From: Propionibacteriaceae bacterium | Lineage (GTDB): Bacteria > Actinomycetota > Actinomycetes > Propionibacteriales > Propionibacteriaceae | NCBI GenBank assembly: GCA_031285505.1 | Contig: JAITVZ010000084.1 | Location: 1 to 32,195, forward strand | Length of the DNA stretch: 32,195 nucleotides | Direction: 5' to 3' | Shown here: piece after piece, positions 16,064-24,500 of the stretch | How positions within the stretch are numbered: the stretch's first letter is position 1 | Layout of the letters: each line of letters opens with the position of its first letter | Program-made: the position numbers and the translations under genes | Notes under the pieces: model-generated | Told to the model about the DNA's origin: nothing | The model's input: only the letters and a program-made list of their open reading frames with translations | Database searches by the model: none

Positions 16064-17101
16064 ATGCCACTGCCAGTTCTCGCCGTCACCCTCGGTGATG
16101 TCGCTGGCGTCGGGCCAGAGATCGTGGCGGCCACGCTGCTGGCTCATCCCGAGTTGCGCGAACTATGCCTGCCCGTGGCTGTCGGCGACGCCGGCGCTTT
16201 GCGCCGAGGGGCAGCCGCGTTGGGGTTGGACCCTGGGGCAGTCCGCGTTGTTGCTTGCCCGGCGGACGCTCTCGGCGACCCGTCGCTGGCGGAGATCGTG
16301 CAAGTGGGGCCGCCCCTGCCTGAACTGCCTTGGGGGAAACTGTCGGCCAAGGCCGGAGACGCGGCCTACCGCTACGTCCTGGCGGCTTGCGACTTGGCCA
16401 AGACCGGTCAGGTCACGGGCATAGTCACCGCCCCGCTCAACAAGGAGGCGATGTGGCAGGCCGGGCACAAATTTCCTGGCCACACGGAGATTCTCGCCCA
16501 TGAGTTCGGTGTGCACGATTACTCAATGATCCTGTCCGCCGGTGATCTCTACCTGTTCCACCTGACCACGCATGTGGCGTTGCGCCGAGCCATCGAGTTG
16601 TGCACGACGCAGCGGGCCATCAGCGTGCTGCGTCTGGCTGGGGCGCTGGGGCGAGCGCTGGGCAAGCCGGACGCCCGCATTGGCCTGGCCGGCCTCAACC
16701 CCCACGCTGGCGAGCATGGATTGTTCGGCGACGAAGACGAGACGCAACTGCGGCCGGCGGTCCTAGCCGCCCAACGCCTCGGATTGAATGTCGAGGGCCC
16801 ACTGTCAGCCGACGCACTGATCCCTCAAGCGGTGCGTGGCGCCTGGGACATGGTGGTGGCCTGTTATCACGACCAAGGCCATGTCGCCTTCAAGTCAGTC
16901 TTCGGCAACGCCGGCGTCAACATCACAGCTGGCCTGCCGATCATTCGCGTCTCCGTCGACCATGGCACAGCCTTCGACATCGCCGGGCGCGGCCTGGCTG
17001 ATGAAGAGTCCCTGGTCCTCGCCTGCCGCCGAGCGGCCGAGCTTGGCCCCAGTTGGCGCGAAGTCTGGGACGTCTTGAACGCGCCAGACACCAGCAGGTG
17101 A
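16064..17101 (+). CDS. PdxA2-type 4-phospho-tetronate/4-hydroxythreonine-4-phosphate dehydrogenase
   Basis: The protein has 345 residues. It has GDVAGVGPE (11-19), the phosphate-binding FPGHTE around H140, and the three metal ligands H170 (THVALR), H214 (NPHAGE) and H269 (YHDQGH). The C-terminal GTAFDIAGRG is also conserved. PdxA makes the pyridoxal precursor, while PdxA2 paralogues in tetronate operons oxidatively decarboxylate D-threonate or D-erythronate 4-phosphate to dihydroxyacetone phosphate. The operon context, with a DUF1537 kinase, argues for the PdxA2 role. It is the last gene of the operon, and a long hairpin begins within its final codons. Confidence 0.9.
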   Translation: MPLPVLAVTLGDVAGVGPEIVAATLLAHPELRELCLPVAVGDAGALRRGAAALGLDPGAVRVVACPADALGDPSLAEIVQVGPPLPELPWGKLSAKAGDAAYRYVLAACDLAKTGQVTGIVTAPLNKEAMWQAGHKFPGHTEILAHEFGVHDYSMILSAGDLYLFHLTTHVALRRAIELCTTQRAISVLRLAGALGRALGKPDARIGLAGLNPHAGEHGLFGDEDETQLRPAVLAAQRLGLNVEGPLSADALIPQAVRGAWDMVVACYHDQGHVAFKSVFGNAGVNITAGLPIIRVSVDHGTAFDIAGRGLADEESLVLACRRAAELGPSWREVWDVLNAPDTSR

Positions 17102-17143
17102 CCGACCCCCGATGCCATCTTCCGGGGTTCGGTCACCTGCTGG
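17091..17143 (+). terminator. Long hairpin terminator of the tetronate operon
   Basis: A 15-base perfect stem (CCAGCAGGTGACCGA with its complement at 17129-17143) is extended, after one mismatch, by CCCCG/CGGGG. The loop has 11 bases. The left arm begins inside the coding sequence and contains the stop codon. No T-run follows, as is common for actinobacterial terminators. Confidence 0.75.
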
Positions 17144-17212
17144 CCTCTGGATTCGCCCATGGGTCACTGAGGTCTAATGCACTGCGTCTAGCGGAAAGAT
17201 ATTGAAGCAGGT

Positions 17213-17259
17213 GAGGCAGCCAGATGGGAGTGAGGGATTTGGGCCCACCTGACTGCCTC
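17213..17259. terminator. Second hairpin between the convergent operons
   Basis: GAGGCAGCCAGATGGG (17213-17228) pairs with CCCACCTGACTGCCTC (17244-17259) at 14 of 16 positions around a 15-base loop. It lies 15 bases beyond the FGGY kinase stop and could end transcription from either side. Confidence 0.6.
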
Positions 17260-17273
17260 CGGTTTCTCACTGG

Positions 17274-18608
17274 CTAATGCGCCGGCTTATTTCCCTGCCG
17301 TTGAACCAGCCGGACATTCCCCAGGATCGAGCAGTTGTCGACCACCTCGAAGTCGAAGCCGGGGATCTCGCGGCGCTTCAGCTCGATGAAGGCTGGCGAC
17401 GACAGGCCACCCGTCAGTTTGATCAGCGGGTCGAGATCGACCACCGCTGCCGCTTTGGCGATGACGGCAGCCAGCACCCGATTCATGCTCTTGAGCATTG
17501 AGGCGAGCATCTCTTCCCGAGTGGCCCGCAAGGTCAACCCATGCCAGGCGCCGGTGCGCAGCTCCAGGCTCTGCCGGTCACCAGTCAGATATGGGTCGAA
17601 CGCGACCTCGTCACTAGCCTCATAGGCGGCCAGGGCAGCCGGCAGATAGTCGCGGTTGAACTGATCGCGGGTCATCTCCCGGCAGAGCTGCTCGTAGAAC
17701 CAGTCGATGGCGAAGCCGCCAGCTGTGGTGGCGTAGATCTGCCAGATCCCCGGCAAGGCCGAGTTCCTCAGATAATAGTCGGGGCTGGTGACCGGCCGGT
17801 CAGTCAGGATCGACACCATGTCTGAGCTGCCAGCGGTGTTCATGATCTGGCCAGCCCGATCGTTGCGCGCGCCCATCTGAGCGGCGGCCATGTCGTTGGT
17901 GCCAATGGCGACCGGGATACCGGCTGGAACGCCCAGCCGATCAGCCTCACTTGGCCGCAGCGTCCCCAAGAGACGGCCAGGGTCGTAGATCTCACCGAAC
18001 CAGGCCGGGTCCAAGCCAAAGGCGTCAAGCAACTCAGCCGACCAGGTGCCCTGGGTCGTCGTCTCGTAGAGACCGAGCATCGAGGCATTGACCAGATCGA
18101 CCATCCACTCGCCAGTCAGGCGGTGATGCACGTAAGTCGGCAGGTGGCCGATGCGATAGGTGCGCTTCAGGCAGTCGGGGTCGTTCTCCTGCATCCACAG
18201 CACGGTCATGATGCCCGCGCCACCGGCGAAGGGGTAGATGCCGGCGATGGACAGGTAGCGGTCCTTGCCGACCACCTGTTCGATCCGCCCGCTCTGGGCC
18301 CTTGAGCGCCGGTCCAGATGGGTGATGATGTTGGGATAGGCCAACGAACCATCCTCGGCCATGAAGACCGGCGATGGCGAGAAGGTGTCATAGCAGAGCA
18401 GGTCGATGTCTCGCCGTAGCTCTTCAGGCAGTTCCTGCGCCGCCCGGTAAAGGGCGCCGAACAGGGCCTCCGGGTCGATCTCAGTCTTCTCGCCAGGCAG
18501 GTGAATCAACGGGTACTCGGCTCGACCGGTGGCCAGCACTGTCAGGTCGTCGGTCAGAATCTCCAACTTGACTGATGATGTGCCCAGATCAATCGATAGG
18601 TAGGTCAT
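17274..18608 (-). CDS. FGGY-family carbohydrate kinase
   Basis: The protein has 444 residues, slightly shorter than xylulokinase or gluconokinase (about 490-510). The N-terminal ATPase-fold phosphate loop is SIDLGTSSVKLEIL (5-18), with D7 as the expected acidic residue. The second domain shows IGTNDMAAAQMGA and NTAGSSDMVSI. The C-terminus has LIKLTGGLSS, the adenosine motif. The start overlaps the stop of the DapA-family gene in an ATGA. It is the last gene of the sugar acid operon and would phosphorylate a sugar or sugar acid before the class II aldolase step. The substrate is not predictable from sequence. Confidence 0.88.
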   Translation of the reverse strand: MTYLSIDLGTSSVKLEILTDDLTVLATGRAEYPLIHLPGEKTEIDPEALFGALYRAAQELPEELRRDIDLLCYDTFSPSPVFMAEDGSLAYPNIITHLDRRSRAQSGRIEQVVGKDRYLSIAGIYPFAGGAGIMTVLWMQENDPDCLKRTYRIGHLPTYVHHRLTGEWMVDLVNASMLGLYETTTQGTWSAELLDAFGLDPAWFGEIYDPGRLLGTLRPSEADRLGVPAGIPVAIGTNDMAAAQMGARNDRAGQIMNTAGSSDMVSILTDRPVTSPDYYLRNSALPGIWQIYATTAGGFAIDWFYEQLCREMTRDQFNRDYLPAALAAYEASDEVAFDPYLTGDRQSLELRTGAWHGLTLRATREEMLASMLKSMNRVLAAVIAKAAAVVDLDPLIKLTGGLSSPAFIELKRREIPGFDFEVVDNCSILGNVRLVQRQGNKPAH

Positions 18609-19531
18609 CGCACACCGCCAGTGGCATCGTCGAGGCCTGCCAGGCCAGTGGCCAGGGTTTCAGCCAATGCTGCCTGGGTCGGCCCGTCGAGCGCTTGAAC
18701 GGGACGCCGCGGAGCGCCGGCGGCGAAGCCGCGGGCCGTCATGCAGGCCTTGAGCCCGGCGACGCCATGGGCTGCCCCGGTCGCCTTGGCCAGGGTTTGG
18801 AGCTGCTCATAGTGATGTTTGGCGCCCTCATGATCACCGGCATGGTAGAGCGTTGTCAGGCGAGCGCAGGCCTCTGGCAGGTAGTTGGCCGCCGAGACGA
18901 CCCCACCGGGGCCACCGTGGTCGAGGGCAGCCATGATGTTGTTCAGCGAGCCCGCCAAGATGGTGAAGTCATCGCGGCCGCCGGCGGCCGCCATATAGTC
19001 GGCCATCATCGTCGGTGAGGTGTCTTTCACACCGGCGATGTTCGGATAGTCGGCCAGCTTCGCCAGCAGCGCCGGCTCCACGACCACGCCGTTGGCGAAG
19101 CCGGGGGCGACGTAGAGCATGATCGGCAGCGGCGACGCCTCGGCGATGGCCAGGTAGTAGTCCTCCAGCGCCGCCGAATCCATCAGCTTGGCGAAGTAGG
19201 AGGGCGTCAACACCGAGTAGTAGTCGATCCGGTCGGCCAGGGGCTCGATCGAGCGCATGAAGGCCAGGGTCTCGTGCAACGACTCCCGCCCGATACCGAC
19301 GATCAGGGTCTTCTCGCTAGACCGCCCGACAGCGGTGGCGATGACCTGCCGTGACTCATCGTCTGACAGGGAGCGGAACTCGCCGTTGCTGCCCAGGACC
19401 ATGTATCCGACGACATCGGTGCCGTCCCAGCGGGCCAGGTTGGCTTCGAGGCCCGCGATGTCCAAGGATTCATCTGCCTGGAACGGGCTGGCGGCGGGGA
19501 TGATGATCCCGCGCAGCTTTTGGTTGGTCAT
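18605..19531 (-). CDS. DapA/NanA-family lyase (2-keto-3-deoxy acid aldolase or dehydratase)
   Basis: The protein has 308 residues in a TIM-barrel fold. The Schiff-base lysine is K169 (AGVKDTS), the catalytic tyrosine is Y140 (MLYVAPG), and the carboxylate-binding loop is GSNGE (47-51). GSNGE in place of the GTTGE of dihydrodipicolinate synthase, and YVAPG in place of YNVP, put it outside true DapA and near keto-acid aldolases such as 4-hydroxy-2-oxoglutarate or 2-keto-3-deoxy acid aldolases. It is coupled to the FGGY kinase by a 4-base overlap and lies 31 bases after the KdgT-like gene. It would cleave or dehydrate the imported keto-deoxy acid, yielding pyruvate if an aldolase. Confidence 0.88.
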   Translation of the reverse strand: MTNQKLRGIIIPAASPFQADESLDIAGLEANLARWDGTDVVGYMVLGSNGEFRSLSDDESRQVIATAVGRSSEKTLIVGIGRESLHETLAFMRSIEPLADRIDYYSVLTPSYFAKLMDSAALEDYYLAIAEASPLPIMLYVAPGFANGVVVEPALLAKLADYPNIAGVKDTSPTMMADYMAAAGGRDDFTILAGSLNNIMAALDHGGPGGVVSAANYLPEACARLTTLYHAGDHEGAKHHYEQLQTLAKATGAAHGVAGLKACMTARGFAAGAPRRPVQALDGPTQAALAETLATGLAGLDDATGGVR

Positions 19532-19562
19532 AGGGTTTCAGTCTTCCTTCTGCTCAACCGGC

Positions 19563-20597
19563 TCAGGCAGCCGCTGCTGTCGACGCCGCGGCCGCTTTGG
19601 CCGCCTGCTTGGCCTCACGGCGCTCCACCACGCCACGAACCAGGCCGATACGCATGCAGTTCTTGGCCCACAGGCCGGTCACGATCGGCACGCCAATGGC
19701 TGTGACCAGCACGGAGGTGGCGACCAGGGCCGTGGCCTGCTCCGCGAAGGGGGCGAAAGCTGGCACAGCAGCGGCCACCAAGGCCGGCGTGGCGGCAGCC
19801 GCACCAGCGGTGCTTGAGGCGGCGACACCAGCCGTGCCCCGACCGCCACCGACGAAGAGGTCACACAGGATCAGCGGGATGCCGGTGATGATGATGACGA
19901 AGATGCCCAGCATGATGCCCATCAGGCCGGTCTCAGCGATGACGGTCAACGAGATGCCACTGCCCAGCGCGAAAGCAAAGAAGGGAATCAGCGGGGTGAC
20001 GGCGCCACCGAGCAGATCGCTCATCTTCGGATCGAGATTGCCGATGAGGAAGCCGATCAGGAACGGCAGGATCATGCCGATGAGGACGACCGGGTTGAAC
20101 GAGGCGATGCCAGCCGTGCCGAGGATGATCATCGTCATCAGTGGCCCGGATTCGAGGTTCATCAAGACGAAGGCGCCAGACTCCTCTTTGGTGCCGTACT
20201 GGTTCATCAGTGAGGCATAAAGGCCGGTGTTGGTCATGTCCATGGCGGCCACCAAAGCCAGCACTGACAAGCCAGCGAAGAAGCCGGTGGTGATATTGCC
20301 GCCGGGGACGACATGGCTGAAGATGAATGCCAAGATCCAGGCGACCGCCACCTTGGTGATCAGCAGGGTGCCGGATTTCCGCAGGACGGTGCCGGTGTTG
20401 CGGACCTTGATGGTCGCGCCCAGGCAGACGAACCAGACAGCCAGGATCGGCACCGAGCCGGTCATCAGACCGTTGGTGAACGAACCTAGGGTCAGACCGG
20501 CGTCGGGCCAGATGGTGTGCACGAGCGCACCGATGAACAGGGGGACGATCATCAATCCGCCGGGGATACGATCGAGCGCCTTCTTGATGGGAACCAT
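19563..20597 (-). CDS. kdgT: KdgT-like 2-keto-3-deoxygluconate permease
   Basis: The protein has 344 residues with about ten membrane helices. The start [20 protein letters not shown] and segments [21 protein letters not shown] and [20 protein letters not shown] are hallmarks of the KdgT family, proton symporters for 2-keto-3-deoxygluconate and related acids. A TTG start 13 codons upstream is possible, but the ATG at 20597 has aagg ahead of it and begins the conserved N-terminus. The C-terminus ends in an alanine-rich tail ([16 protein letters not shown]) not usual in the family. It supplies the operon with its likely substrate, a 2-keto-3-deoxy sugar acid. Confidence 0.9.
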   Translation of the reverse strand: MVPIKKALDRIPGGLMIVPLFIGALVHTIWPDAGLTLGSFTNGLMTGSVPILAVWFVCLGATIKVRNTGTVLRKSGTLLITKVAVAWILAFIFSHVVPGGNITTGFFAGLSVLALVAAMDMTNTGLYASLMNQYGTKEESGAFVLMNLESGPLMTMIILGTAGIASFNPVVLIGMILPFLIGFLIGNLDPKMSDLLGGAVTPLIPFFAFALGSGISLTVIAETGLMGIMLGIFVIIITGIPLILCDLFVGGGRGTAGVAASSTAGAAAATPALVAAAVPAFAPFAEQATALVATSVLVTAIGVPIVTGLWAKNCMRIGLVRGVVERREAKQAAKAAAASTAAAA

Positions 20598-20613
20598 TTC
20601 TAACCTTCTTTCT

Positions 20614-20645
20614 GTCACTTCACTGTGTTGAGTCACTTCTCTGTG
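20614..20645. repeat. Two direct 14-base repeats upstream of kdgT
   Basis: GTCACTTCACTGTG and GTCACTTCTCTGTG lie 18 bases apart, 17 bases upstream of the KdgT start. They may be a regulator site for an internal promoter, or a processing site in the operon message. Confidence 0.5.
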
Positions 20646-20701
20646 GGTTGGTAGTCACCTGGAGGTTTGTTGGTGCGAATCACCCGTGCCCCTGGGGCGG
20701 A

Positions 20702-21544
20702 TCAGGCGATGAAGCGGTGGCGCTGGTGGCCGAGTTGGTCGATTTCGACCTCGACGACGTCGCCGGCGGTCAGGAAGGGGAAGCGGCCCGAAGAGGCCAC
20801 CCCCTGGGGGGAGCCGGTCGAGATCAGGTCGCCCGGTTCGAGCACCAGATACTGGCTGAGGTCGTGAACGATCGTGGCGACGTCGAAGATCATGTCGGCC
20901 GTCGTTGAGTCCTGCCGGGGTTGGCCGTTGACCCAGCTGCGCAGACGCAGATCGCCAGGATCGAGCGAATCGGCGGTGACGAGGTAGGGGCCAGTCGGGC
21001 AGAAGCCGGCGCAGGCCTTCCCCTTGGAGAACTGACCGCCGGAAAGCTCGAACTGGAAGCGGCGCTCCGACAGATCGTCGACCGCCACGAAGCCACCGAT
21101 ATGACCCAAGGCTTCTGCCGGACTGGCCAGGTACGACGCGCGCTGGCCGATGACGACACCGAGCTCGACTTCCCAGTCGGTCTTCTCCCCACCGCGGGGG
21201 ATCGGCACATCGTCGTCAGGGCCGCCCAGGGTGTTCGGCGTTTTGAGGAAGATGATCGGGGCGGTCGGCTCGACGCCAGCGGACTCGGCGACGTGGGCGT
21301 GGTAGTTGTGCCCCAGGCAGATGATCGCCGACGGGCGGGTGATCGGCGCGCCAAAGCGCTGGCCTTCGACACTGACTTCGGGCAAAGCCGAGCGGTCCAA
21401 GGCCTCACGGATGCGGGTCATGGTGCCATCGCCCCAGAAGCCAGGATCGATCTGCGGGCGGATCGATTCGAAGCCGAACCAGCGGCCCTGATGCTCGACG
21501 ATCGGCCGTTCGGCGCCGCGGGGGCCAATTTGTGCGAGTTTCAT
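20702..21544 (-). CDS. Fumarylacetoacetate hydrolase-family protein
   Basis: The protein has 280 residues. The metal-binding acids of the FAH fold are present: E125 and E127 (WEVELGVVIG) and D156/D157 (FVAVDDLSER). Downstream are SKGKACAGFCPTGPYLV and the C-terminal DLISTGSPQGV. AAAGGAG precedes the ATG. FAH enzymes split or decarboxylate diketo acids, or dehydrate sugar acids, for example 2,4-diketo-3-deoxy-L-fuconate hydrolases in non-phosphorylative pathways. Within this operon an acylpyruvate-type hydrolase acting on a diketo-deoxy acid is plausible. Confidence 0.9.
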   Translation of the reverse strand: MKLAQIGPRGAERPIVEHQGRWFGFESIRPQIDPGFWGDGTMTRIREALDRSALPEVSVEGQRFGAPITRPSAIICLGHNYHAHVAESAGVEPTAPIIFLKTPNTLGGPDDDVPIPRGGEKTDWEVELGVVIGQRASYLASPAEALGHIGGFVAVDDLSERRFQFELSGGQFSKGKACAGFCPTGPYLVTADSLDPGDLRLRSWVNGQPRQDSTTADMIFDVATIVHDLSQYLVLEPGDLISTGSPQGVASSGRFPFLTAGDVVEVEIDQLGHQRHRFIA

Positions 21545-21623
21545 ATGATATCTCCTTTGTTATCGGTTGGTTTGCTTTGCCCGGCAGCGATGCCGGCTGA
21601 TCGCCAGTTCCCTTGTTCCGTGA

Positions 21624-22391
21624 CTACTTCAGGCGCTCAAGTGTCTGCAGTGTGACACAGGGCCCGTCGACCGCCTGCCGCTGATCGTTGATCAGCTGAA
21701 GCGGGGCATCGGCTTCGCCGAGATCGGAGACCACCAGCGCCGCGCCAGTGAAGTCGTCGTTGACGGTGTATGGCGATGGGGTGACGACCGTCGTCAGACC
21801 CGCGCCGATGGCTGCCCTAAGTCCGATGCCGGAGTCTTCGAAGGCCCAGGCGTCTGCCGGATTGACCTGCAGCGCCTCCAGCGCCTTGAGATAGATGTCC
21901 GGGGCGGGCTTCTTCTGGGCGACGATGTCGCCGGCGCAGATGGTGAAGGCGGCAGCGAGCTCTGGGCCGAAAACTCGGTCGGCGATGGCGCGCACCGATG
22001 GTTCGGCTGAGGTCGACGCCACTGCCAACTGATAACCGGCCGCCGCAGCTGCCTCGGCCAGGCGCTTCACTCCCGGACGGGGCGGCAAAGCACCGGATTC
22101 AACGAGCTCGATGTAATGCCTGGTCTTGATCGCATGCCATGAAGCGACCAGGCGGGCTTGCTCGGCTCGGTCGTGCCACGGCAGGCCGTGAGCTTCACAG
22201 AAGTCATCGGTCAGCACACTGAGCAAGCGCTCCTTGCCACCGCCGATGGTCACCAGGTGAGCGTATTGCTCAGGCGTCCAGCTGATCGGCAGGCCGACTT
22301 CACGAAACATCGCATTGAAAGCGGGCAGATGGCCGAACTGCTCGGTGTCGCAGAGCACGCCGTCACAATCAAAGATCAGCGCCTGGTTCAT
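21624..22391 (-). CDS. HAD-superfamily phosphatase (phosphoglucomutase/phosphatase-like)
   Basis: The protein has 255 residues from an ATG overlapping the aldolase stop (ATGA), with a GAGG-rich site ahead. Motif I is FDCDGVLCDTE with D8 and D10; motif II is VASTSAE; the motif III lysine is in QKKPAPDIY; motif IV is FEDSGIG. The cap insertion follows motif I, as in the beta-PGM/phosphatase group. An upstream extension of the open frame overlaps the aldolase gene and is a shadow. It may dephosphorylate a sugar phosphate side product or intermediate of this pathway. Confidence 0.9.
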   Translation of the reverse strand: MNQALIFDCDGVLCDTEQFGHLPAFNAMFREVGLPISWTPEQYAHLVTIGGGKERLLSVLTDDFCEAHGLPWHDRAEQARLVASWHAIKTRHYIELVESGALPPRPGVKRLAEAAAAAGYQLAVASTSAEPSVRAIADRVFGPELAAAFTICAGDIVAQKKPAPDIYLKALEALQVNPADAWAFEDSGIGLRAAIGAGLTTVVTPSPYTVNDDFTGAALVVSDLGEADAPLQLINDQRQAVDGPCVTLQTLERLK

Positions 22392-23266
22392 TTCAGACCC
22401 GCCTCGACCAGCTGCGCCGTGCCGGCTGAACCGAACACCGGCAGGTAGCGGGCGATGTCGGCCTGCACCCCGGTGCCGATGGCGGCGAACAGGGCCAGCG
22501 GATCCCAGCGGTCGTTGGCCTGGGCCCAAGTGAGATAATCACGGGCGGCGTCGAGATAGGCGTGCTTCAGGCCGGTCGAGATGTTGATCTTCGACACACC
22601 GGCGGCGATGAACTCCCGGTAATCGTCATCTTGTAGACCAGTTCCACCGTGCAGGACAATCGGCTTGTCGGTCTGCGTCAACAAGTCGCGGACGCGATCG
22701 GGCAACAGGACTGGCTCCGCTTTGTACATCCCATGGGCCGTGCCGAGCTGGGGGGCCAACAGGTCGGTCCCGGTGCGATCGGCCGCGTCGACCAGCATCG
22801 ACGTCGAGTAGGCGTGCACCGCCTGGTCTGAGCCGACCCCATCCTCGACACCGATGATGTTCTCGATCTCCGACTCGACATCAATGCCCCGAGCATGAGC
22901 TTCGGCAGCCACCTCGGCAGTCTCAGCGATGGCCGCCTTGAGGTCGCGGTCTGAGGCGTCGAACAGCACCGACGACCAGCCAGCGGCGATCACGGCCGAG
23001 ATGACTGCTCGGTCGGGGCAATGATCGAGGTGAATCGCCAAGGGCACGGGGGCTTTCTCGGCCGCCTCATGGAAAGTGGCCGTGATCGACTCGATCCCCA
23101 TGACACGCAGTGTTTTGACTGAGACCTGGATGATGGCCGGTGATTCAGCATCCACGGCGGCGGCGACGACCGCCCGCAAGCTGACTGAGTCGACGATGTT
23201 GACGGCTGGCACCGCGAAACCGTGAGCTCGGGCGATGCGGCACATCTGGGCTGTGGAAGCGAGCAT
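22388..23266 (-). CDS. Class II ketose-bisphosphate aldolase (GatY/KbaY/FbaA-like)
   Basis: The protein has 292 residues. The zinc and catalytic motif HLDH is at residues 79-82, with E133 in VESEIE, H178 in GTAHGMY and H206 in LHGGTG completing the metal site. Length and motifs fit tagatose- or fructose-bisphosphate aldolases of the class II type, or related sugar acid phosphate aldolases. It is the first gene after the GntR-type operator promoter. With the FGGY kinase it would form a kinase-plus-aldolase pair giving triose phosphate. The leader is long, about 260 bases. Confidence 0.9.
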   Translation of the reverse strand: MLASTAQMCRIARAHGFAVPAVNIVDSVSLRAVVAAAVDAESPAIIQVSVKTLRVMGIESITATFHEAAEKAPVPLAIHLDHCPDRAVISAVIAAGWSSVLFDASDRDLKAAIAETAEVAAEAHARGIDVESEIENIIGVEDGVGSDQAVHAYSTSMLVDAADRTGTDLLAPQLGTAHGMYKAEPVLLPDRVRDLLTQTDKPIVLHGGTGLQDDDYREFIAAGVSKINISTGLKHAYLDAARDYLTWAQANDRWDPLALFAAIGTGVQADIARYLPVFGSAGTAQLVEAGLK

Positions 23267-23530
23267 GATTTTCCGTTCGTTTAGCTTGATCTGGGACGAT
23301 AAAACAATGGGAGTTGGGAAATACGCGGCTGGAGGCAGCGCGATCGAGTGATTCGCGGCGCTGTCCGCAAGCTCTTGACACAGCCACAGGTCTCAGCGGC
23401 CAAGATGGCGACAGTGCACGGGGCACTAGACCCCACCCCTGCCGTGATCACGACTGAAATGCCTGTTGTCAACATCGGTTCCCCAACCCCCTGCTATGGG
23501 TGCTCAGCGTCGGCGCTGTCTGCATAACCA

Positions 23531-23538
23531 GTATATAC
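23531..23538. promoter_or_regulatory. GntR/HutC-type operator
   Basis: GTATATAC is a perfect palindrome that fits the GT-N-TA-N-AC consensus of the GntR family, HutC group included. It covers the whole -10 box of the minus-strand promoter, so a bound repressor would block transcription of the sugar acid operon. The adjacent GntR gene is the obvious candidate. Confidence 0.65.
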
Positions 23539-23560
23539 AGGTCTGGTCATGGCCTGTCAA
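23532..23560 (-). promoter_or_regulatory. Promoter of the sugar acid operon
   Basis: On the minus strand TTGACA (23560-23555) and TATATA (23537-23532) are spaced by exactly 17 bases, one base from full consensus. Transcription would run into the class II aldolase gene with a leader of about 260 bases. Confidence 0.7.
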
Positions 23561-23747
23561 ATCGCGGTATGATTGCTCATGGCAGAAGCAGTTAGGTCAA
23601 GACCTGAGAAGCAGCCACCGAATGCACCAAGTTGAACCCAGCGGTAGCAAGACGGTGGCCCCTTGAATCCAGATCGAACAAATCACGCGTGTAAAATGAT
23701 CCGGACAGTGGTTTTGGCATAACGATCAAGAGCTGAGGAGGCGCCAC

Positions 23748-24500
23748 ATGACCGAGACGACTAGCCAGACTGACGTCTTGGACCGTGATGCTCCGACCCC
23801 ACTCTATGTCCAGTTCGAAGAACTGATCCGGCGCAAGATCGCCGCTGGTGAATGGTCCCACGGTGATCGCATCCCATCAGAAAACGAGTTGGAGCGCACT
23901 TACGGCCTGAGCCGTATGACGGTCCGGGGTGTTCTGACTTCGTTGGTTCGAGATGGCCTGCTCTTTAGAGTCCCTGGCAAGGGCACCTACGTCGCCCTCG
24001 ACACCATCGAGGTGGTCGCCCCGGCTTACCGCGGGCTGCGCGAGCAACTTGAAAGTATGGAGTTCGTCACCAGCACTCGACTCTTATCCGCCCAACTCGA
24101 ACGACCGAGCGCCAAGATTCGCGAACAGCTTGGGCTGGCGGCCGGTGAGCAGACCTACGTGATCCGGCGAGTCCGATCAGCCCAAGGCGTCCCGGTCAGT
24201 GTCCACATCTCCTACATCCCAGCGCGCCTGGCGCCCCAACTCGACCAGCACGACACCGTCAACGAGCAGTTGTGTCGGGTGTTGGAGAGCAACTACGGCC
24301 TGCGCATGAAGCACGTCGCCGAACGGCTCGAGACGATCTTGCTGACAACCGATGAAGCCCGGTTGCTGGAGACGCCCGTCGACAGCCCCGCCCTGATGTT
24401 GCGCGACCGGATCAGCGACGAGCATCAAGTTGTCTTCGAGTACTCCACCATCATCTTCCGCGGTGACCGCGTCAAACTGCGATTCGAATACGAACTCTAG
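23748..24500 (+). CDS. GntR-family regulator with UTRA domain (HutC group)
   Basis: The protein has 250 residues. The winged helix-turn-helix covers about residues 18-84 (PLYVQFEELIRRKIAAGEW, IPSENELERTYGLSRMTVRG, VPGKGTYV). The UTRA ligand-binding domain follows from about 105 to 248 and ends LRFEYEL, as is usual. GAGGAG lies seven bases before the ATG. HutC-group proteins typically repress neighbouring catabolic operons and release DNA on binding a pathway metabolite. It diverges from the sugar acid operon, whose promoter carries a GTNTANAC operator, so it is the likely repressor. The inducer is unknown. Confidence 0.92.
   Translation: MTETTSQTDVLDRDAPTPLYVQFEELIRRKIAAGEWSHGDRIPSENELERTYGLSRMTVRGVLTSLVRDGLLFRVPGKGTYVALDTIEVVAPAYRGLREQLESMEFVTSTRLLSAQLERPSAKIREQLGLAAGEQTYVIRRVRSAQGVPVSVHISYIPARLAPQLDQHDTVNEQLCRVLESNYGLRMKHVAERLETILLTTDEARLLETPVDSPALMLRDRISDEHQVVFEYSTIIFRGDRVKLRFEYEL

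Larger units (their letters stand above)
23267..23747. other. Divergent regulatory region between aldolase and GntR genes
   Basis: No gene is visible in this 481-base stretch. It holds the long leader of the sugar acid operon, its promoter and operator, and the leader of the regulator. A poor -10 for the regulator may be TAAAAT at 23692-23697. Confidence 0.5.

Noticed and set aside
16064..17101. True vitamin B6 biosynthetic PdxA
   Set aside because: The catalytic residues would allow it, but the operon with a DUF1537 kinase, aldolase and DeoR regulator points to the tetronate-specific PdxA2 role.
18605..19531. Dihydrodipicolinate synthase for lysine synthesis
   Set aside because: The GSNGE and YVAPG motifs and the catabolic operon context do not fit true DapA.
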